The notes beneath the pieces were generated by a model. That model was not told the DNA's origin and searched no databases. It saw nothing but the letters and a program-made list of their open reading frames with translations. A program made the translations under genes and the position numbers. Below are positions 54,391 through 63,512 of a DNA stretch of 64,000 bases, piece by piece (positions within the stretch are counted from its first letter, which is position 1; each line of letters begins with the position of its first letter). The stretch is from assembly GCF_037860775.1 (NCBI RefSeq), contig NZ_JBBEWC010000003.1, positions 490,075-554,074 on the forward strand, read 5' to 3'. This DNA comes from Emticicia soli. GTDB lineage: Bacteria > Bacteroidota > Bacteroidia > Cytophagales > Spirosomataceae.

Positions 54391-54897
54391 TTATTTTTTT
54401 TCTTTAAAGTGTCTTATCATCGGCCCATAATCCATGCCCATCGATAATCCCCAAACTGCTTGAGTAATACGCTTGGTTTTGGTCTCAATGGTTTTGGCTT
54501 CTTCAATCCATTTTGAGAAGTATCTCTGGTGGCCAGGGGTAAGGCTGTTAAACTTTTCTAAAGCCTTTGGCTCGTCTTCCAGGCATACCAGCAAATCTTC
54601 AGACATTTTAAACTCGCTTTCGTCTACTGCCAGGGTAATAGCAAGCGTATCACCTTCGTTTTTCCTGATTCCTTTACGCATATTTCCATTAATAGGCATA
54701 ATAAAATCACCATCACCTGCCGGCAGCAAGGCGACTTGCTCAATCGGGAAATCGTCTAATTTTCCCTTTACTCTGAACGATGTACGGGTATTTGGCTTTA
54801 GTTGATTGGCAATACTTAGCGGAATGATAATGTATGTCCAGCCTGTTTTGTCTGCATTTTTTTCAAATTTGTGTAGGGTAGCCTTAAAAGTGAGCAT
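54391..54897 (-). CDS. DUF1905/YdeI-like protein
   Basis: 168 residues from MLTFKATLHKF. The first half is a DUF1905 beta-barrel-like domain (FRVKGKLDDFPIEQVALLPAGDG begins the conserved part), the second a YdeI/OmdA-type helical segment (LTPGHQRYFSKWIEEAKT, KTKRI). YdeI has been linked to resistance to antimicrobial peptides in enterobacteria; the role here is not known. Divergent from the ABC exporter with a 65-bp gap. Confidence 0.83.
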   Translation of the reverse strand: MLTFKATLHKFEKNADKTGWTYIIIPLSIANQLKPNTRTSFRVKGKLDDFPIEQVALLPAGDGDFIMPINGNMRKGIRKNEGDTLAITLAVDESEFKMSEDLLVCLEDEPKALEKFNSLTPGHQRYFSKWIEEAKTIETKTKRITQAVWGLSMGMDYGPMIRHFKEKK

Positions 54898-54962
54898 TGT
54901 TTCTGAACGATTATGTATCTTTATGAGTTTAAAATTAAGAAATCTTTGTAAAAACAAACTTA

Positions 54963-56723
54963 ATGAGCGAACAAAATCCTTCAGGTAATATTTTCGATTG
55001 GGCAGTTCTGAAAAGGTTGTTTCAGTTTATTCGTCCGTATCAGTTCCGTTTTTATGTGCTCGTGTTCGTCATTCTTGTAGGGGCAGCGCTGGCACCCGCA
55101 CTTCCGCTTCTGATTAAACAAACAATTGATGGCCCGGTTTCGGCTGGTGATTACTCTGGCTTGGCAAAAATGATGCTGATTATGGTTGGGGTTTTGGTCT
55201 TGCAATCGCTTATTCAGTTCGTAAATACTTATCTGGCCGGATGGTTGGGGCAAAACATCATTCGTGATATACGCATTCAGCTATACCAGAAAATTATTCA
55301 CCTGCGCCTCAAATTTTTTGATGATACACCCATTGGTCGCTTAGTAACCCGCACAATATCAGATATAGAAACACTCGCCGATGTATTCAGTGAGGGAATC
55401 GCCGCCATAGCAGGCGATATTCTGCAATTGGTTCTGATTATAACCGTAATGTTTTACACCGACTGGAAGCTCTCATTGATAAGCCTTAGCACCATTCCGC
55501 TAATGCTGATTAGTACTTATATTTTTAAAGAGAAAGTTAAGAAATCGTTCAATATTGTGCGTAATGCGGTAGCTAATCTCAACTCGTTTGTGCAAGAGCA
55601 TATTACGGGTATGAGCATAGTGCAGATTTTTAACTCTGAGAAAATAGAATACAAAAAGTTTGTTGAAATAAACAAAGAACACCGTGACGCCAACATCAAG
55701 TCGATTATGTATTATTCTGTGTACTATCCGGTAGCAGAGGTTATTGCGGCTTTGGGTACGGGTTTGGTGGTTTGGTTTGGCGCAAAACAAATGCTCAATA
55801 GCGAGGTGAGCTATGGTACAGTTACGGCCTTTATTATGTTTATCAATATCTTCTTCCGCCCAATCAGAATGTTGGCCGATAGAATGAATACCTTGCAAAT
55901 GGGTATTGTGAGCACCGACCGAATTATTAAATTGCTTGATAGCGACGAGTACACTTCTAATGAAGGTACATACACTACCCATCTGAAAGGCGATGTAGCC
56001 TTTAAAGATGTATGGTTTGCCTATAATCAGGAAAACTACGTACTGAAAGATATTTCATTTAAAGTAAATCAGGGAGAAACTGTTGCTTTTGTAGGTGCTA
56101 CTGGTGCAGGGAAATCGTCTATCATCAATCTGTTATCGAGGTTTTATGAGATAAATAAGGGAGAGGTAAGGATAGATGGCATAGATATAAAAGAATATGA
56201 ATTGAAGCATTTGCGTGAGCAGATAGGCGTTGTGTTGCAAGATGTTTTTCTGTTTTCAGATACCATCGAGCGGAACATTACGCTGGGCGATACTACGATT
56301 TCAAGAGAGAATATCATAGAGGCAGCCAAGTTGGTAGGCGTACACGATTTTATCATGCAATTGCCTAATAATTATGATTACAATGTACAAGAGCGTGGCG
56401 CAACGCTATCGGTAGGGCAACGCCAGTTGATTTCGTTTGTGAGAGCAATGGTGCAAGACCCGAAGATTATTGTCTTAGACGAAGCTACGTCGTCGGTTGA
56501 TACCGAAACCGAAGAATTGATTCAGAATGCCATAGGGCAGCTAATGAAAGGCCGCACAGCCATTGTGATTGCCCACCGTTTGAGCACTATCCAGAAAGCC
56601 AATAAGATTATTGTATTAGATAAAGGGCATATTATGGAAGAGGGTACGCACGAAGAACTATTGGATAAAGAGGGATTCTATGCGAATCTGTATCGGATGC
56701 AATATAAAGAGGCATTTGCGTAA
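54963..56723 (+). CDS. MsbA-like ABC exporter
   Basis: 586 residues, a half-transporter with six transmembrane helices (about 20-310) and a C-terminal ATPase (about 340-575). Walker A GATGAGKSS, signature LSVGQRQ, Walker B IIVLDEATSSVD and the switch His in AHRLST are all intact. It works as a homodimer or heterodimer exporting lipids, peptides or drugs. It ends at a bidirectional terminator. Confidence 0.93.
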   Translation: MSEQNPSGNIFDWAVLKRLFQFIRPYQFRFYVLVFVILVGAALAPALPLLIKQTIDGPVSAGDYSGLAKMMLIMVGVLVLQSLIQFVNTYLAGWLGQNIIRDIRIQLYQKIIHLRLKFFDDTPIGRLVTRTISDIETLADVFSEGIAAIAGDILQLVLIITVMFYTDWKLSLISLSTIPLMLISTYIFKEKVKKSFNIVRNAVANLNSFVQEHITGMSIVQIFNSEKIEYKKFVEINKEHRDANIKSIMYYSVYYPVAEVIAALGTGLVVWFGAKQMLNSEVSYGTVTAFIMFINIFFRPIRMLADRMNTLQMGIVSTDRIIKLLDSDEYTSNEGTYTTHLKGDVAFKDVWFAYNQENYVLKDISFKVNQGETVAFVGATGAGKSSIINLLSRFYEINKGEVRIDGIDIKEYELKHLREQIGVVLQDVFLFSDTIERNITLGDTTISRENIIEAAKLVGVHDFIMQLPNNYDYNVQERGATLSVGQRQLISFVRAMVQDPKIIVLDEATSSVDTETEELIQNAIGQLMKGRTAIVIAHRLSTIQKANKIIVLDKGHIMEEGTHEELLDKEGFYANLYRMQYKEAFA

Positions 56724-56756
56724 AAGACATAATTTCATAAGCCCCCTATAAAAATC

Positions 56757-56788
56757 AAAAGCTCTCAATTTCGATTGAGAGCTTTTTT
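56757..56788. terminator. Bidirectional terminator between ABC exporter and cold-shock gene
   Basis: A perfect 13-bp stem (56757-56769 with 56774-56786) with a TTCG tetraloop and A/T runs at the ends. Confidence 0.92.
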
Positions 56789-56809
56789 ATAATTATATAT
56801 CTGATATAA

Positions 56810-57001
56810 TTATGCCAATTTCACGTTCACGGCGTTAAGACCTCTTTTACCTTCTTGGATTTCGAAAGTAACTTCGTCATCCTGACGGATTTGGTCTTTT
56901 AATTCTGAAACATGGACGAAAACCTCTTGGTTTGTTCCATTTACTTTAACGAAACCATAACCTTTGGTTTCATTGAAAAACTTAACTATTCCTGTAGACA
57001 T
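56810..57001 (-). CDS. Cold-shock domain protein
   Basis: 63 residues from MSTGIVKFFNETKGYGF. RNP1 (KGYGFVKV) and RNP2 (VFVHVSEL) are both present, so it is a single-stranded nucleic-acid-binding CspA-type RNA chaperone. Full length for the family. A longer frame from 57034 adds eleven residues with no domain support. It has a long 5' gap shared with the TonB-receptor-like gene, where an RNA leader could lie. Confidence 0.95.
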   Translation of the reverse strand: MSTGIVKFFNETKGYGFVKVNGTNQEVFVHVSELKDQIRQDDEVTFEIQEGKRGLNAVNVKLA

Positions 57002-57199
57002 TTGAGAAATTTGTATTATGTACTTAAAGTACAAAGGTTACATTAATAATCGACAATAACAAGCATAAGTGCTTTTTATTCTTAAATATGGATAATTTTA
57101 CCTATTTTTTGTACTATATTTTTACTCAATTGCTTTATACATTAACCTTAATTAACATTATTTCAATCTCTGTTAACCTATGTTTATAAGTGGGGTTTC

Positions 57200-57207
57200 T
57201 ACTTTTG
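57200..57207 (+). promoter_or_regulatory. -7 promoter box for the barrel gene
   Basis: TACTTTTG lies 23 bases before the ATG at 57231 and downstream of an in-frame ATG at 57180, so the later start is preferred. Confidence 0.55.
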
Positions 57208-57230
57208 TTGCGACAAAAATCAAACCACTT

Positions 57231-60008
57231 ATGAAAAAGCTTTTCTTTCTTCTTTTGTTTGCACTACCGGGTTTTGCCCAAAAAATAACTATCAAAGGCA
57301 TAGTTACCGACTCGGCCTCGGCACCTTTGCAGTATGCTACTGTGTTGTTGCTGAGCCCCAAAGATTCTTCATTAACTAATTTTGGGCGTACTAACGACAA
57401 AGGCAGTTTTGAACTCAAAAACCTCAATTCGGCCAATTATCTGTTTAAAATCACCTATATAGGCCACGAATCTTTTTATAAACTGATAGTACCTGCCGAA
57501 GCAACAGAGATAGACATGGGTACTATAAAACTGCAAGCACTCAGTAAAGAGCTGGCAGAAGTAACCGTAAAAGGCGAGAAAGCCCCCGTGAGCATTAAGG
57601 GCGATACCGTTGAATTTAACGCAGGCTCGTTCAGAGTAAAACCTAACGCTATGGTAGAAGACCTGCTAAAAAAGTTGCCGGGCGTAGAGGTTGATAAAGA
57701 CGGTAACATAAAAGCGCAGGGCGAAACCGTAAGACGTATTACGGTAGACGGCAAGGAGTTTTTTGGAAGAGACCCTAAAATGGCTAGTAAAAACTTGCCT
57801 GCCGATGCTATTGAGAAAGTACAGCTCTATGACAAACGCTCTGACCAAGCTGATTTTACAGGAATTGATGATGGCCAACGCCAGAAAAACATTAACCTGA
57901 AACTGAAAGAAGACCGAAAAAAAGGAGCTTTCGGCAATATTACGGCAGGCGCAGGGCTTGACGAACGCTACGCTGGTAAGCTGAATATCAATAGTTTTAA
58001 TAAAGATAAGCAATTATCGGTGCTGGGCATGGGTAATAATGTAAACCAGCAGGGCTTTTCGATTGAGGATTATATGAATTTCTCGGGAGACTTAATGCGT
58101 ATGATGAGTGGGCGAGGGGGGCAGATTCGAATGCAATTCAGTAGTGATAATGATGGTGGCCTGCCACTTAACTTTGGAAATCGTCAGAATGGTTTTGTGA
58201 GAAGCTGGGCCGGAGGACTTAATTTTAATAACCCTATTACTAAAAAAACAGAGGTAAACGGAAGCTATATGTTTAATAACATCAATCAACTGATTGATAG
58301 AAAGATAAACCGCCAGAATTTTTTGCCTAATGGTGATAGTTATACTTCGTTGCAGAAAAACTCACAAAACACACTAAACGATAACCACCGTCTTAATTTC
58401 ACGCTCGACCAGAAGATAGATTCTATGAACTCCTTTAAGTGGTCGTCTTATGTAAATTATAACAAAACCACCGCCAATACATTGAGCAATAGTCAGTCGT
58501 TGAGCAGTAGTAATATTTTAGAAAACGAAGGCAACCGTAATTATGGTGGTGGTAGCGAGGCATTGAGCATAAACAGTGATTTATTGTACCGACACAAGTT
58601 CAACAAAAAGGGTAGAACACTCTCTACCAATTTCAATTTTCAGTTGAATAATACAGATAGTGACGGAGACCTGACGGCTCAGAACAAATATTATACTGAT
58701 GGCGTACTGACCCGCACCGAGAATATCAGACAAAACAGTGTCAGGAAATCAGACCGAAGGAATTATGGTTTAACAGCGGCATACACCGAGCCATTGGGCA
58801 AACGTAAGTACTTAGAAGTAAACTATGCTTTGCAGAAAAACGATTATCTGTCAGATGCCTTGGTAAATGATATTAAAGATGGCTTGCCTGTGTACAACAG
58901 CCAGTTGAGTAACAAATTTGAAAGTGATTTTATTTATAATCGTGTTGGTGCTAATTTCAGATTGGTACAGAAGAAATATAATTTCTCTACGGGTTTAAGT
59001 TTCCAGCATGCTAACCTGAGAGGGAAAATGTTGCTTCTGGACGATGATATTTCACGGACATTCCAGAATGTATTGCCAAATTTACACTTCAACTATGATT
59101 TTCAGCAAAGCCAACGTTTGAGATTTGATTATGAAACCAATTTCCAGGAGCCGAATATTACACAGCTAGCACCTATTACTGATAACCGTGACCCATTGAA
59201 TATTTATGTGGGGAATCCTAACTTAAAGCCGGAGTACATACACAGATTCGGACTGAACTATAACTCATTTAATCAGTTGAGTTTCTCAAATTTCTTTGCT
59301 GCGGCTAATTTTATTTATACTACCAATAAAATTAACAATGCACAGCAAATAAGCCCTACGCTTGTACAGACATCGCAGCCTATCAACGTAAAAGATGATT
59401 ATTTGCTCACAGGAAACCTGAATTATGGTTTCAGAATAAAGCCTATCAAGTTAAGGGTAGACATTGGTGAGCGTTTGATGATGAACAGAGGTATTAACTT
59501 CGTGAATGAACAAGAAAACCGTACTAAAGGCTTGCAGGCAAGTACAAGTGTAAGACTAAGCTACCAGAGAGATAATCTTGATGTATCGGCCGAAGCCCGT
59601 ATGTCTTATAACCAGACGCACTATTCGGTAAATAAACAAATGAATCAGGAGTACTTCAATAATGTATTCTCAACCGACCTTAACTGGACAATCACAAAGA
59701 GTGTTGCCTTCAGTACCGACTTTGATTATAACGTTTATTCGGGGCTTGCAGGGGGCTTTAACCAGAAAATTCCGTTATGGTCAATGTCGGTCTCAACTTT
59801 CTTCCTGAAAAACAAACGTGGTGAATTGAAATTATCGGTAAACGACCTTTTGAATCGTAATACGGGTATCAGCCGTACAGCGCAATTAAACTTTGTGCAA
59901 GACGAACGCATTACTACGCTGGGCCGATATTTTTTATTGAGTTTTACTTATACCTTAAAAGGCATTAATCCGTCACAGAGAGGCGGAATTAGAATTATAT
60001 CGAGATAA
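57231..60008 (+). CDS. TonB-receptor-like outer-membrane barrel protein
   Basis: 925 residues with a signal peptide (cleavage after PGFAQ). Residues 20-100 are a CarboxypepD_reg-like domain (ITIKGIVTDSASAPLQYATV), then a plug-like domain (about 115-220, VEDLLKKLPGVEVDKDGNI, RRITVDGKEFFGRDPKMA), then a long barrel of the OMP_b-brl_3 type ending in a Thr/Arg-rich tail. The family lacks a strong TonB box and may transport substrates or serve as a scaffold. It stands alone under its own -7 box with a strong terminator. Substrate unknown. Confidence 0.88.
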   Translation: MKKLFFLLLFALPGFAQKITIKGIVTDSASAPLQYATVLLLSPKDSSLTNFGRTNDKGSFELKNLNSANYLFKITYIGHESFYKLIVPAEATEIDMGTIKLQALSKELAEVTVKGEKAPVSIKGDTVEFNAGSFRVKPNAMVEDLLKKLPGVEVDKDGNIKAQGETVRRITVDGKEFFGRDPKMASKNLPADAIEKVQLYDKRSDQADFTGIDDGQRQKNINLKLKEDRKKGAFGNITAGAGLDERYAGKLNINSFNKDKQLSVLGMGNNVNQQGFSIEDYMNFSGDLMRMMSGRGGQIRMQFSSDNDGGLPLNFGNRQNGFVRSWAGGLNFNNPITKKTEVNGSYMFNNINQLIDRKINRQNFLPNGDSYTSLQKNSQNTLNDNHRLNFTLDQKIDSMNSFKWSSYVNYNKTTANTLSNSQSLSSSNILENEGNRNYGGGSEALSINSDLLYRHKFNKKGRTLSTNFNFQLNNTDSDGDLTAQNKYYTDGVLTRTENIRQNSVRKSDRRNYGLTAAYTEPLGKRKYLEVNYALQKNDYLSDALVNDIKDGLPVYNSQLSNKFESDFIYNRVGANFRLVQKKYNFSTGLSFQHANLRGKMLLLDDDISRTFQNVLPNLHFNYDFQQSQRLRFDYETNFQEPNITQLAPITDNRDPLNIYVGNPNLKPEYIHRFGLNYNSFNQLSFSNFFAAANFIYTTNKINNAQQISPTLVQTSQPINVKDDYLLTGNLNYGFRIKPIKLRVDIGERLMMNRGINFVNEQENRTKGLQASTSVRLSYQRDNLDVSAEARMSYNQTHYSVNKQMNQEYFNNVFSTDLNWTITKSVAFSTDFDYNVYSGLAGGFNQKIPLWSMSVSTFFLKNKRGELKLSVNDLLNRNTGISRTAQLNFVQDERITTLGRYFLLSFTYTLKGINPSQRGGIRIISR

Positions 60009-60059
60009 AGGCTTTGTCCAAATCTATAGTTTGGTATATTTTTTAGTTTGTTGGTAGAT

Positions 60060-60085
60060 TAGGCAGCCATGTTTATGGCTGCCTA
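60060..60085 (+). terminator. Terminator of the barrel gene
   Basis: A perfect 11-bp stem (60060-60070 with 60075-60085) with a 4-nt loop, followed on the plus strand by T-rich sequence. The right arm also contains the stop codon of the convergent VF530 gene. Confidence 0.82.
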
Positions 60086-60310
60086 TCTTTTTAAATCGTC
60101 GAGCATTCTGATATACAAATCCTCTACTTTTGTACGAGCCCAGGGAGTTTTACGCAGAAAAGTAAGGCTTGATTTTATACTGGGGTTATTCATAAAACAA
60201 TTAACACGAACATGATATGCCATCTGGTCCCAGCCATAATAGGCTACCAATTCGTTCAGAATCATTTCAAGCGTTTTGCCATGTAGCGGATTATTGGGTT
60301 GTTCCTGCAT
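60083..60310 (-). CDS. VF530-family DNA-binding protein
   Basis: 75 residues: NPLHGKTLEMILNELVAYYGWDQM and INCFMNNPSIKSSLTFLRKTPWAR match the VF530 (DUF2132) family, a small helical fold proposed from structure to bind DNA. Its start codon overlaps the stop of the DEAD-box helicase by one base (TAATG), so the two are translated together. The role is unknown; linkage to RNA-handling genes suggests a nucleic-acid function. Confidence 0.85.
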   Translation of the reverse strand: MQEQPNNPLHGKTLEMILNELVAYYGWDQMAYHVRVNCFMNNPSIKSSLTFLRKTPWARTKVEDLYIRMLDDLKR

Positions 60311-61554
60311 TATTTTTTGCCTTTACTTTTCTTACGTTTCATTTCTTCAAACTTCTCTGCTTCTTTCAGCAGCGATTTCAAATCAGAACTGGTAGTATCT
60401 TTCGAGAAATCGATTGTGGCAGAGTAATCCAGTTGGTCTAGCTCCAATACCTGCACAGGTCTTGTCAGATACGCTTCTATTTCGGCCAATATAGGTTTTT
60501 CTTCTGTACTACAAAAAGAGATAGCATTACCTTTTTGTGTGCCTCTTCCCGTACGGCCAACTCGGTGTACATAGTTTTCGGGTACATCGGGTAAATCGTA
60601 GTTTACTACATAATCAACGTTGGCTATATCAATCCCTCTGGCACTTACGTCGGTGGCAATCAATAATTTGGCTTCACCTTTTCTGAACTGGTTAAGCACT
60701 TGCAGGCGGTCGGTTTGTTCTTTATCGCCATGTAGCGTTTCAGATTTTATACCAACACGCTCCATTGCAGCTTTTACACGCTCTGCCCGCACTTTGGTGC
60801 GTACAAAAACCAGAATCTTGCTTTCGGGGTGTTCGTTCACCAAACGCTCCAGAAAAAAGCGTTTATCGTCCATTTCAACATGCATTACTGCATGGTTGAT
60901 GTTTTTAGAAACCTTATCGTTAGGCGAAATCTGTATTCTGATGGCATTATGTACCAACGAGTAAGCCAGTTTTTTGATAGTTTCGTTGATAGTAGCCGAA
61001 AAAAACAAAGTCTGGTGTTTGCGAGGGATAAACCTTATTACATCCTGAATGTCTTTAATAAAGCCCAGGTCAAGCATGTGGTCGGCCTCGTCGAGTATCA
61101 AAACTTCTACGTGGTTGAGTTTCAGGTGTCCCTGGCTTATGAGGTCAAACATACGGCCCGGTGTAGCCACCAATACATCAATACCTTTTTCGAGTTTTAA
61201 TATTTGCGGGTCTTGCTCTACACCACCAAACAGCGAGAAAGCTTTAACCTTAGTACCTTGACCTATCTTCTGAAAAACTTCAGTAATCTGAATCGCCAAT
61301 TCACGTGTAGGTACCATTACGATACAACGAATGGCATCGGCACGGGAGCTTTTCTTGGCATCATGAATCAGGTGTAGTACCGGAATCGCAAACGCTGCCG
61401 TTTTGCCCGTGCCCGTTTGGGCAATAGCCAGTACATCTTCGCCACGCAAAATAGGCGTGATAGATTTATACTGAATATCGGTTGGGCGCTTAAACCCTAA
61501 TTGGGCCAAGTTGTGCTTGATTTCCGGTGCAATACGGTAGTCGTCAAATTTCAT
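60310..61554 (-). CDS. DEAD-box RNA helicase (RhlE-like)
   Basis: 414 residues. Q motif (FKRPTDIQ), motif I AQTGTGKTAAF, motif II DEAD (LILDEADHMLD), motif III SAT (FFSATI) and motif VI HRVGRTGR are intact. The C-terminal tail is Lys-rich (MKRKKSKGKK), which helps bind RNA. It probably remodels RNA or ribosome precursors, often in the cold. It is coupled by four-base and one-base overlaps to an RRM protein upstream and VF530 downstream. Confidence 0.94.
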   Translation of the reverse strand: MKFDDYRIAPEIKHNLAQLGFKRPTDIQYKSITPILRGEDVLAIAQTGTGKTAAFAIPVLHLIHDAKKSSRADAIRCIVMVPTRELAIQITEVFQKIGQGTKVKAFSLFGGVEQDPQILKLEKGIDVLVATPGRMFDLISQGHLKLNHVEVLILDEADHMLDLGFIKDIQDVIRFIPRKHQTLFFSATINETIKKLAYSLVHNAIRIQISPNDKVSKNINHAVMHVEMDDKRFFLERLVNEHPESKILVFVRTKVRAERVKAAMERVGIKSETLHGDKEQTDRLQVLNQFRKGEAKLLIATDVSARGIDIANVDYVVNYDLPDVPENYVHRVGRTGRGTQKGNAISFCSTEEKPILAEIEAYLTRPVQVLELDQLDYSATIDFSKDTTSSDLKSLLKEAEKFEEMKRKKSKGKK

Positions 61555-61895
61555 TTTTTATTTCGTTTATCGTAGCCTTTCCCAATACCTCTGAAATTGC
61601 CCGAGGGTTTACCCAAATGGTTAATTTTAAAGTTTTTCACTGGCTTAGGTGCTTCTTTTTTCGCCGACAGGCTCACTTCTATTTCACGGCCCATCAGTTC
61701 GGTGCCATTAAGCTCATGAATGGCGTTTCTTACGGCGTCTTCGTCGGGCATTTCTACAAAGCCGAAGCCCTTATTCTGGCGTGTAACTTTATCTTTTACG
61801 ATTTTTACTGCTGTTACTTCACCGAATTTTTCGAACAAAGCCCTTAATTCTTTTTCTTTTAGTTTGAAAGGAATACTCCCCACAAAAATATCCAT
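61551..61895 (-). CDS. RRM RNA-binding protein
   Basis: 114 residues from MDIFVGSIPFKLKEKEL. RNP2 (IFVGSI) and RNP1 (KGFGFVEM) are both present in one RRM domain (1-80), followed by a basic Gly/Lys-rich tail. Single-stranded RNA-binding protein. It is the first gene of an operon with a DEAD-box helicase (ATGA overlap) and VF530. A longer TTG frame was rejected. Confidence 0.93.
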   Translation of the reverse strand: MDIFVGSIPFKLKEKELRALFEKFGEVTAVKIVKDKVTRQNKGFGFVEMPDEDAVRNAIHELNGTELMGREIEVSLSAKKEAPKPVKNFKINHLGKPSGNFRGIGKGYDKRNKK

Positions 61896-62004
61896 TGCGT
61901 TGGTATTATAAGATGTAAGCTGCAAAATTACGAAATTTACGCAGAATGTAGATTTTTGTTGAAAATAGTAGTGCAGGATAAAAAAATGGCTATCAAATAA
62001 TAAA

Positions 62005-62035
62005 ACAGAGAGATAAGCCTCGGCTATCTCTCTGT
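62005..62035 (-). terminator. Terminator of the glycosyltransferase-phosphatase gene
   Basis: An 11-bp stem (62005-62015 with 62025-62035) extended by GCC/GGC with one bulge; on the minus strand T-rich sequence follows. It starts nine bases past the stop codon. Confidence 0.82.
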
Positions 62036-62043
62036 ATGCGAGT

Positions 62044-63423
62044 TTAAAGGGCTACTTCTAGTAGTTTTTTAAACGAAGGCTCTGAAATAATTATATCAGC
62101 ATGATGGTTTACGAGCGGGTCTTTAGAGCAGAAAGCAATCCCCAGACCTGCTTCTTTTATCATCCAGAGGTCGTTCATGCTGTCGCCGATAGCAATACAG
62201 TTTTGTTTCTGGATTCCATATCTTTCCAAGATACTTGCCATAGCATTGGTTTTGCATATAACCAGTTTATTAACACTCTTCGGATTATTAAACAAATAAG
62301 ATGGTATCTTAACCTCGCCTGTGGCTACTCCTTTCGAAAACTCAAGCTCATTGCCAATCGAGAAGTCCATACCAAGTTTGTTTTTTATATGGCTTGTTAC
62401 AAAATCATAGCTGTCAGAGATGATTCCGGTTATATAGCCTCGTTCTTTCAGTTCATCTATTACTTCTTTAGTTTGGGGTACTATCTCAATTGAATCTAAG
62501 ACCTGAATGAGCTCACCGTAATTGCGGCCTTTTAGCAAAGTAGCTATTCGTTTTGTTATAATTACGGGGTCATGCTCGAGCGAGCGTATTTCAAGCAAGT
62601 CTTTTGTGAAATTAAATCTTTCGGCACAGGCATCAATAAATCTACCCATTAATAGGGTATTGTCCATGTCGAACACTATCATTTTTTTGAGCTTTTTGAA
62701 CTGACTTTCCAATGACACCTCCATTTGTGAGCGGATTTCGGTAATAGTACCTAATTCTTCAAAATTAAAATTCGAACTGTTGTTTGAGGCAGCCTTTGAA
62801 ATAATAGCCTGTGCTACTTCTTTACTCATTTTACCCAATGCCTGCCAGGGTTTGCTTTTGTTTTCTAGGTACCCAATTGCTACTTCTTTTATGCGTGCGT
62901 TCATCAGGTGCATATCTATTAAAATACCTATGTCAACCCCATAATCATCTCTGAAATCTATTTGTTGTAGCAGCTCTTTTTTACCTGCTATCATGCCGCT
63001 CAGGGGCTGATTAAATGAGGCTAGTTCTGGAAAAAAGATACTCAACAAGGGTTTAGCTACCAATTCGGTTACTCTGCCGGCGTTTCGGTTGAATGCCGAT
63101 TTTACGAAGTCAGCCTCTCCGGCTATAATCGGTTCAGTAAGTAAATTAATTGTTTCTGCTGGGTAGGGGTTTATGTCGCCATCTAAAAAAGCCAGAATAT
63201 CATTTTGTGCATATAATACCCCTTCACGCATTGATGCCCCCTTGCCTAGTTTAGTGCTGGTAAGCACAGTAGCACCATGTTTTTTGGCAATGGGTACCGT
63301 TTTATCACGCGATTTATCATCAATTACCAGTACTTCACTCACGTGAGCCTGGCTTTTGGCAAATTCGACTACACTGGCAATCGTCTCTTCTTCATTGAGT
63401 GTTGGTATAACAACTGAAATCAT
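62044..63423 (-). CDS. Fused GpgS-like glycosyltransferase and HAD phosphatase
   Basis: 459 residues from MISVVIPTLNEEET. Residues 1-215 are a GT-A transferase close to glucosyl-3-phosphoglycerate synthases: metal-binding LDGDINPYP (Asp81/Asp83) and YGVDIGILID (161-170). Residues 245-459 are a SerB-type HAD phosphatase with all motifs: FDMDNTLL (Asp252/Asp254), SDSYD (336-340) and GDSMND (413-418). Together they could form glucosyl- or mannosyl-3-phosphoglycerate and then remove the phosphate. The sugar and acceptor are inferred. The upstream part of the longer frame is basic and lacks a domain. Confidence 0.83.
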   Translation of the reverse strand: MISVVIPTLNEEETIASVVEFAKSQAHVSEVLVIDDKSRDKTVPIAKKHGATVLTSTKLGKGASMREGVLYAQNDILAFLDGDINPYPAETINLLTEPIIAGEADFVKSAFNRNAGRVTELVAKPLLSIFFPELASFNQPLSGMIAGKKELLQQIDFRDDYGVDIGILIDMHLMNARIKEVAIGYLENKSKPWQALGKMSKEVAQAIISKAASNNSSNFNFEELGTITEIRSQMEVSLESQFKKLKKMIVFDMDNTLLMGRFIDACAERFNFTKDLLEIRSLEHDPVIITKRIATLLKGRNYGELIQVLDSIEIVPQTKEVIDELKERGYITGIISDSYDFVTSHIKNKLGMDFSIGNELEFSKGVATGEVKIPSYLFNNPKSVNKLVICKTNAMASILERYGIQKQNCIAIGDSMNDLWMIKEAGLGIAFCSKDPLVNHHADIIISEPSFKKLLEVAL

Positions 63424-63485
63424 ATTACTATGGGTTTTAGATTGAACAATTTTATACACTTTCCTTTTTTTAAAGCAATAGCATT

Positions 63486-63512
63486 TGGTGTTTTTCTTAT
63501 TGAAAAACACCA
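63486..63512. repeat. Inverted repeat upstream of the fused gene
   Basis: TGGTGTTTTTC (63486-63496) and GAAAAACACCA (63502-63512), perfect 11-bp arms with a 5-nt loop, 63 bases before the start codon. The T run is inside the stem, so it is not a terminator; an operator or leader hairpin is possible. Confidence 0.5.
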
